Assembly: GCF_900005615.1 (NCBI RefSeq)
Contig: NZ_LN832559.1
Location: 898,837-962,836, forward strand
Origin: Paracoccus aminovorans
Lineage (GTDB): Bacteria > Pseudomonadota > Alphaproteobacteria > Rhodobacterales > Rhodobacteraceae
Reading direction: 5' to 3'
DNA: 64,000 nt
Below the pieces are notes generated by a model. The model was not told the DNA's origin. It made no database searches and saw only the letters and a program-made list of their open reading frames with translations. Position 1 is the stretch's first letter, and the number at the start of each line of letters is the position of its first letter. Both the position numbers and the translations under genes were made by a program. Below are positions 61,672 through 64,000 of the stretch, piece by piece.

Positions 61672-62703
61672 ATGGCAAGGGGATTTGCGGCAGGACTGGT
61701 TCACGGCGCGCTGGTCTGCGGCGCCGCCCTGGTGGCGCTGTCCCTGGCGCTGCCGCAGCCGCCGCGGCCCGAAGCATCGGGCATGGCCGGGGACGATCCC
61801 GGCGAGGCCGTGCCGCATTCCGCCGCGCCGGCAGCCGGTTCGGACGCGGCGGCAACGCCCGCCGGCGAGGACGCACCGCAGGCAGCCGCCGCAGCCGGGG
61901 AAAGCGCGCCCTCCGCGGTTTCCGTGCCCACCGATTCCGTGCCCGTCGAGGTGCGTCCTGCCGCGATCGAACGCGCGCCGGGCGTGGCGGCAGGCGATTC
62001 CGGCGCGGATGCGTCGCATTCCCCCGCGCTGGCAGCTGGTCCGGGTGACGCGGCGGTGCCCGCAACCGCCGGACCCGAAGAGGCACCGCCCGAGCCGCCT
62101 GCAGCGACCTCCGGGCCCGCCGACGCGCCTGCTGTCTTGGCCGAGCGCGCGCCGGAGTCCGCGGCCGAGGCCACGACAGTGCCCCTTGCCGCCTCCGACC
62201 CGCCTCCGCCTGCCGAGGCGCCTGTCGAACCCGCCGCCGCCGCATCGGTGACCGAGGCGCTGTCGGTTCCGGCGGGATCGGGTTTTGCCGAAGCCTCGGA
62301 CCGGCAGCCGCAGGCACCGGCGCCCCTGGCCGCGGATGCTCCCCGCGTTGTCGCGCCCGCCGCCGCGCCGCGTCCGGCCGGCGAGACCGGCCCGGCCGGA
62401 ACCGACGCCTCCGGCGCCCGCCCCGAGCCCCCGGCCCAATCCCCCGCCGCGCCCGAGATGGCGCTGCCCGGGCCCGATCCCATCGACCTGCCGGCGCCGG
62501 CGGGCGAAGCGCCGATCCCGGTGCCTCCGCCCGGCATGGTGGTGACGCCGGGCCTGGACCGCGCCCCGGAACGCGGCCCGGCCGCCGCAGCCGCCACCGT
62601 CGCGCAGGCCGCCGCCGCGGAACCGGCCCGGCAGGCGGCCGACGCCCGCGCCGCGCCAGACCTGTCGCTGCCGCCGGATCTCGGCGGCCTCGGGCTCGAA
62701 TGA
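61672..62703 (+). CDS. Ala/Pro-rich protein with N-terminal membrane anchor
   Basis: A 343-residue low-complexity protein. The start MARGFAAGLVHGALVCGAAL is a membrane anchor or uncleaved signal (about residues 5-27). It is followed by roughly 300 residues dominated by Ala, Pro, Gly, Glu and Ser with no recognisable domain, presumably disordered and periplasmic. The N-terminus resembles the anchor and linker of alphaproteobacterial divergent polysaccharide deacetylases (YibQ-like), but no catalytic domain follows. Its stop overlaps the aminotransferase start (ATGA), so the junction is a genuine gene boundary. The third-position GC pattern supports coding in this frame. Confidence 0.65.
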   Translation: MARGFAAGLVHGALVCGAALVALSLALPQPPRPEASGMAGDDPGEAVPHSAAPAAGSDAAATPAGEDAPQAAAAAGESAPSAVSVPTDSVPVEVRPAAIERAPGVAAGDSGADASHSPALAAGPGDAAVPATAGPEEAPPEPPAATSGPADAPAVLAERAPESAAEATTVPLAASDPPPPAEAPVEPAAAASVTEALSVPAGSGFAEASDRQPQAPAPLAADAPRVVAPAAAPRPAGETGPAGTDASGARPEPPAQSPAAPEMALPGPDPIDLPAPAGEAPIPVPPPGMVVTPGLDRAPERGPAAAAATVAQAAAAEPARQAADARAAPDLSLPPDLGGLGLE

Positions 62704-63884
62704 CCGCGCCGGGGCCGCTGAACCCGGCCATCGCCGTCACGCCCCGGCCCCCGGTCATGGAGGCGCGGCGCTGGCTTCAGGGCGTAGCCTTTCCGGCCGA
62801 GCGTCCGCTGATCAACCTCAGCCAGGCCGCCCCGGCCGAGCCGCCGCCCGAACCGCTGCGCCGCGCCATGGCCGAGGCGGTGCTGAACCGGGCCGACGCC
62901 CATCTCTATGGCCCGGTGCTGGGCCGGCCGGAGTTGCGCGAGGCGGTGGCGGACGCATGGTCCCGCGCCTATGCCGGCGCCATCCGCCCCGAAGAGGTCG
63001 CGATCACCCAGGGCTGCAACCAGGCCTTTTGCGCCGCCGTCCAGACCCTGGCGGCGGCGGGCGACGAGGTGATCCTGCCCGCGCCCTGGTATTTCAATCA
63101 CAAGATGTGGCTCGACATGCAGGGCATCCGCGCCGTGCCGCTGCGTTGCGGCCGGGGGATGCTGCCCGACCCGGCCGAGGCCGCGCGCCTGGTCACCGAC
63201 CGCAGCCGCGCCGTCGTGCTGGTCACCCCCAACAATCCGGCGGGCGCGGAATATCCGGCCGGGCTGCTGCGCGCTTTCCTGGATCTGGCCCGGTCGCGCG
63301 GCCTGGCGCTGATCGTGGACGAGACCTATCGCGACTTCGACTCGCGCCCGGGGGCGCCGCATGACCTGTTCGCCGATCCCGACTGGGGCGACACGCTGAT
63401 CCATCTCTACAGCTTCTCGAAGGCCTATCGGCTGACCGGCCACCGCGTCGGCGCGCTGATCGCCAGCCCCGCCCGCATGGTCCAGGTCGAGAAGTTCCTC
63501 GACACCGTCGCCATCTGCGCCAGCCAGATCGGCCAGATCGGCGCCGGCTGGGGGCTTGCGCATCTGCAGGACTGGCTGGCCGGCGAGCGCGCCGAGGTGC
63601 TGGCCCGGCGCGCGGCGATGGCGCGGGGCATGTCCGCGCTGCCGGACTGGCGTCTGGAGGGCTGCGGCGCCTATTTCGCCTGGGTCCGGCACCCGTTCGA
63701 CCTGCCCGCGCCGGAACTCGCCCGCCGGCTGGTGGCCGAGGCGGGGGTGCTGCTGCTGCCCGGCACGATGTTCATGCCCGGGGGCGATGCCGAGGCCGCG
63801 CGCCATGTCCGCATCGCCTTTGCCAATGCCGGCGCAGCCAGCATCGCCGCGCTGATCGAGCGGCTGCGCGGCTTTCGCCCCTGA
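62700..63884 (+). CDS. PLP-dependent aminotransferase (class I/II)
   Basis: A 394-residue fold I aminotransferase. Features are the N-terminal INLSQAAPAEPPPEPLRRAM, YGPVLGRPELREAVADAWSR, TQGCNQAFCAAVQTLAAAGD, the PLP asparagine in VLVTPNNPAGAEYP, the aspartate in LIVDETYRDFDSR and the Schiff-base lysine in LYSFSKAYRLTGHRVGALIA. Residue patterns are close to aspartate/aromatic aminotransferase-like enzymes of unassigned specificity. It overlaps the Ala/Pro-rich gene by 4 nt, so the two are coupled. Confidence 0.9.
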   Translation: MTAPGPLNPAIAVTPRPPVMEARRWLQGVAFPAERPLINLSQAAPAEPPPEPLRRAMAEAVLNRADAHLYGPVLGRPELREAVADAWSRAYAGAIRPEEVAITQGCNQAFCAAVQTLAAAGDEVILPAPWYFNHKMWLDMQGIRAVPLRCGRGMLPDPAEAARLVTDRSRAVVLVTPNNPAGAEYPAGLLRAFLDLARSRGLALIVDETYRDFDSRPGAPHDLFADPDWGDTLIHLYSFSKAYRLTGHRVGALIASPARMVQVEKFLDTVAICASQIGQIGAGWGLAHLQDWLAGERAEVLARRAAMARGMSALPDWRLEGCGAYFAWVRHPFDLPAPELARRLVAEAGVLLLPGTMFMPGGDAEAARHVRIAFANAGAASIAALIERLRGFRP

Positions 63885-63925
63885 GCCTTGCGGCATTGTG
63901 AGGCGGTGCGGCCCGCCGCATCGGC

Positions 63926-63963
63926 CCGCGGCCCTTGCCGCCGGGGCCGCGGCACCCTAAAGA
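63926..63963 (+). promoter_or_regulatory. Hairpin and promoter at the window end
   Basis: A perfect stem CCGCGGCCC (63926-63934) / GGGCCGCGG (63944-63952) follows the aminotransferase gene. TTGCCG in its loop (63935-63940) is spaced 17 nt from TAAAGA (63958-63963), a plausible promoter for a gene whose start would fall at or just beyond 63999 (AT at the last two bases, purine-rich AAGGACAGGG upstream). The hairpin may also end transcription of the aminotransferase gene. Confidence 0.45.
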
Positions 63964-64000
63964 CTCGCGACAGACAAGGACAAGGACAGGGCGGCATCAT

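Overview
The window is a high-GC (roughly 67-70% by eye) chromosomal segment from an alphaproteobacterium of the Rhodobacteraceae, most likely Paracoccus or a close relative. The inference rests on gene content: aerobic cobaltochelatase cobS/cobT, a Bpt-type aminoacyl-transferase, mce followed by DUF1467, a trpG-trpD-trpC-moaC-moeA-lexA block, and a lexA promoter carrying the alphaproteobacterial SOS box GTTC-N7-GTTC. Gene density is very high, with many 1-4 nt start/stop overlaps. I saw no rRNA, tRNA, CRISPR array, insertion sequence or prophage.

Layout. 1-5.4 kb: a 3'-truncated cobC, a YbjN-domain gene, proC, csaA, a CorA-type channel, a stand-alone 2H phosphodiesterase (DUF1045) and a TerC-like DUF475 protein. 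5.5-12.1 kb (minus strand): cobS, a low-GC membrane-protein gene inserted exactly between cobS and cobT, cobT, a GT4 glycosyltransferase and an Xaa-Pro aminopeptidase, closed by a bidirectional hairpin. 12.3-17.6 kb: DUF808, an FAD-linked D-2-hydroxyacid dehydrogenase, a frameshifted RTX remnant, a PRC-barrel protein, a GH25 lipoprotein and a CPBP protease. 17.7-28.3 kb: aspS, a DUF1800-DUF1501 pair, an acetyltransferase, a response regulator, mce-DUF1467, an EI24 protein, a nitroreductase, DUF167, a small acidic protein, an M48 lipoprotein and a small hypothetical gene. 27.7-38.1 kb: ilvI-ilvH, bpt, glnE, a glycosyltransferase with an N-terminal MshEN (c-di-GMP-type) domain, carA and yqeY.

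38.2-50.4 kb is the most metabolic part: xylitol/polyol dehydrogenase with xylulokinase, DUF421 with an FAD oxidoreductase, an enolase-superfamily racemase/OSBS overlapping a GNAT gene, and a complete polyamine-type ABC importer (ATPase, two tandem binding proteins, two permeases). 50.5-61.5 kb is a housekeeping minus-strand run: AEC transporter, MBL hydrolase, tatD, holB, tmk, D,D-carboxypeptidase, lexA, moeA, moaC, trpC, ung, trpD, trpG. The end holds an Ala/Pro-rich membrane-anchored protein overlapping a PLP aminotransferase.

The observations most worth following are the MshEN-GT2 synthase with a CtrA-like site, the racemase-GNAT pair that resembles a D-amino-acid conversion module, the translationally coupled foreign gene inside cobS-cobT, and a probably leaderless glnE. 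Product calls rest on motifs and translations read by eye; promoter and hairpin calls are pattern matches without experimental support.
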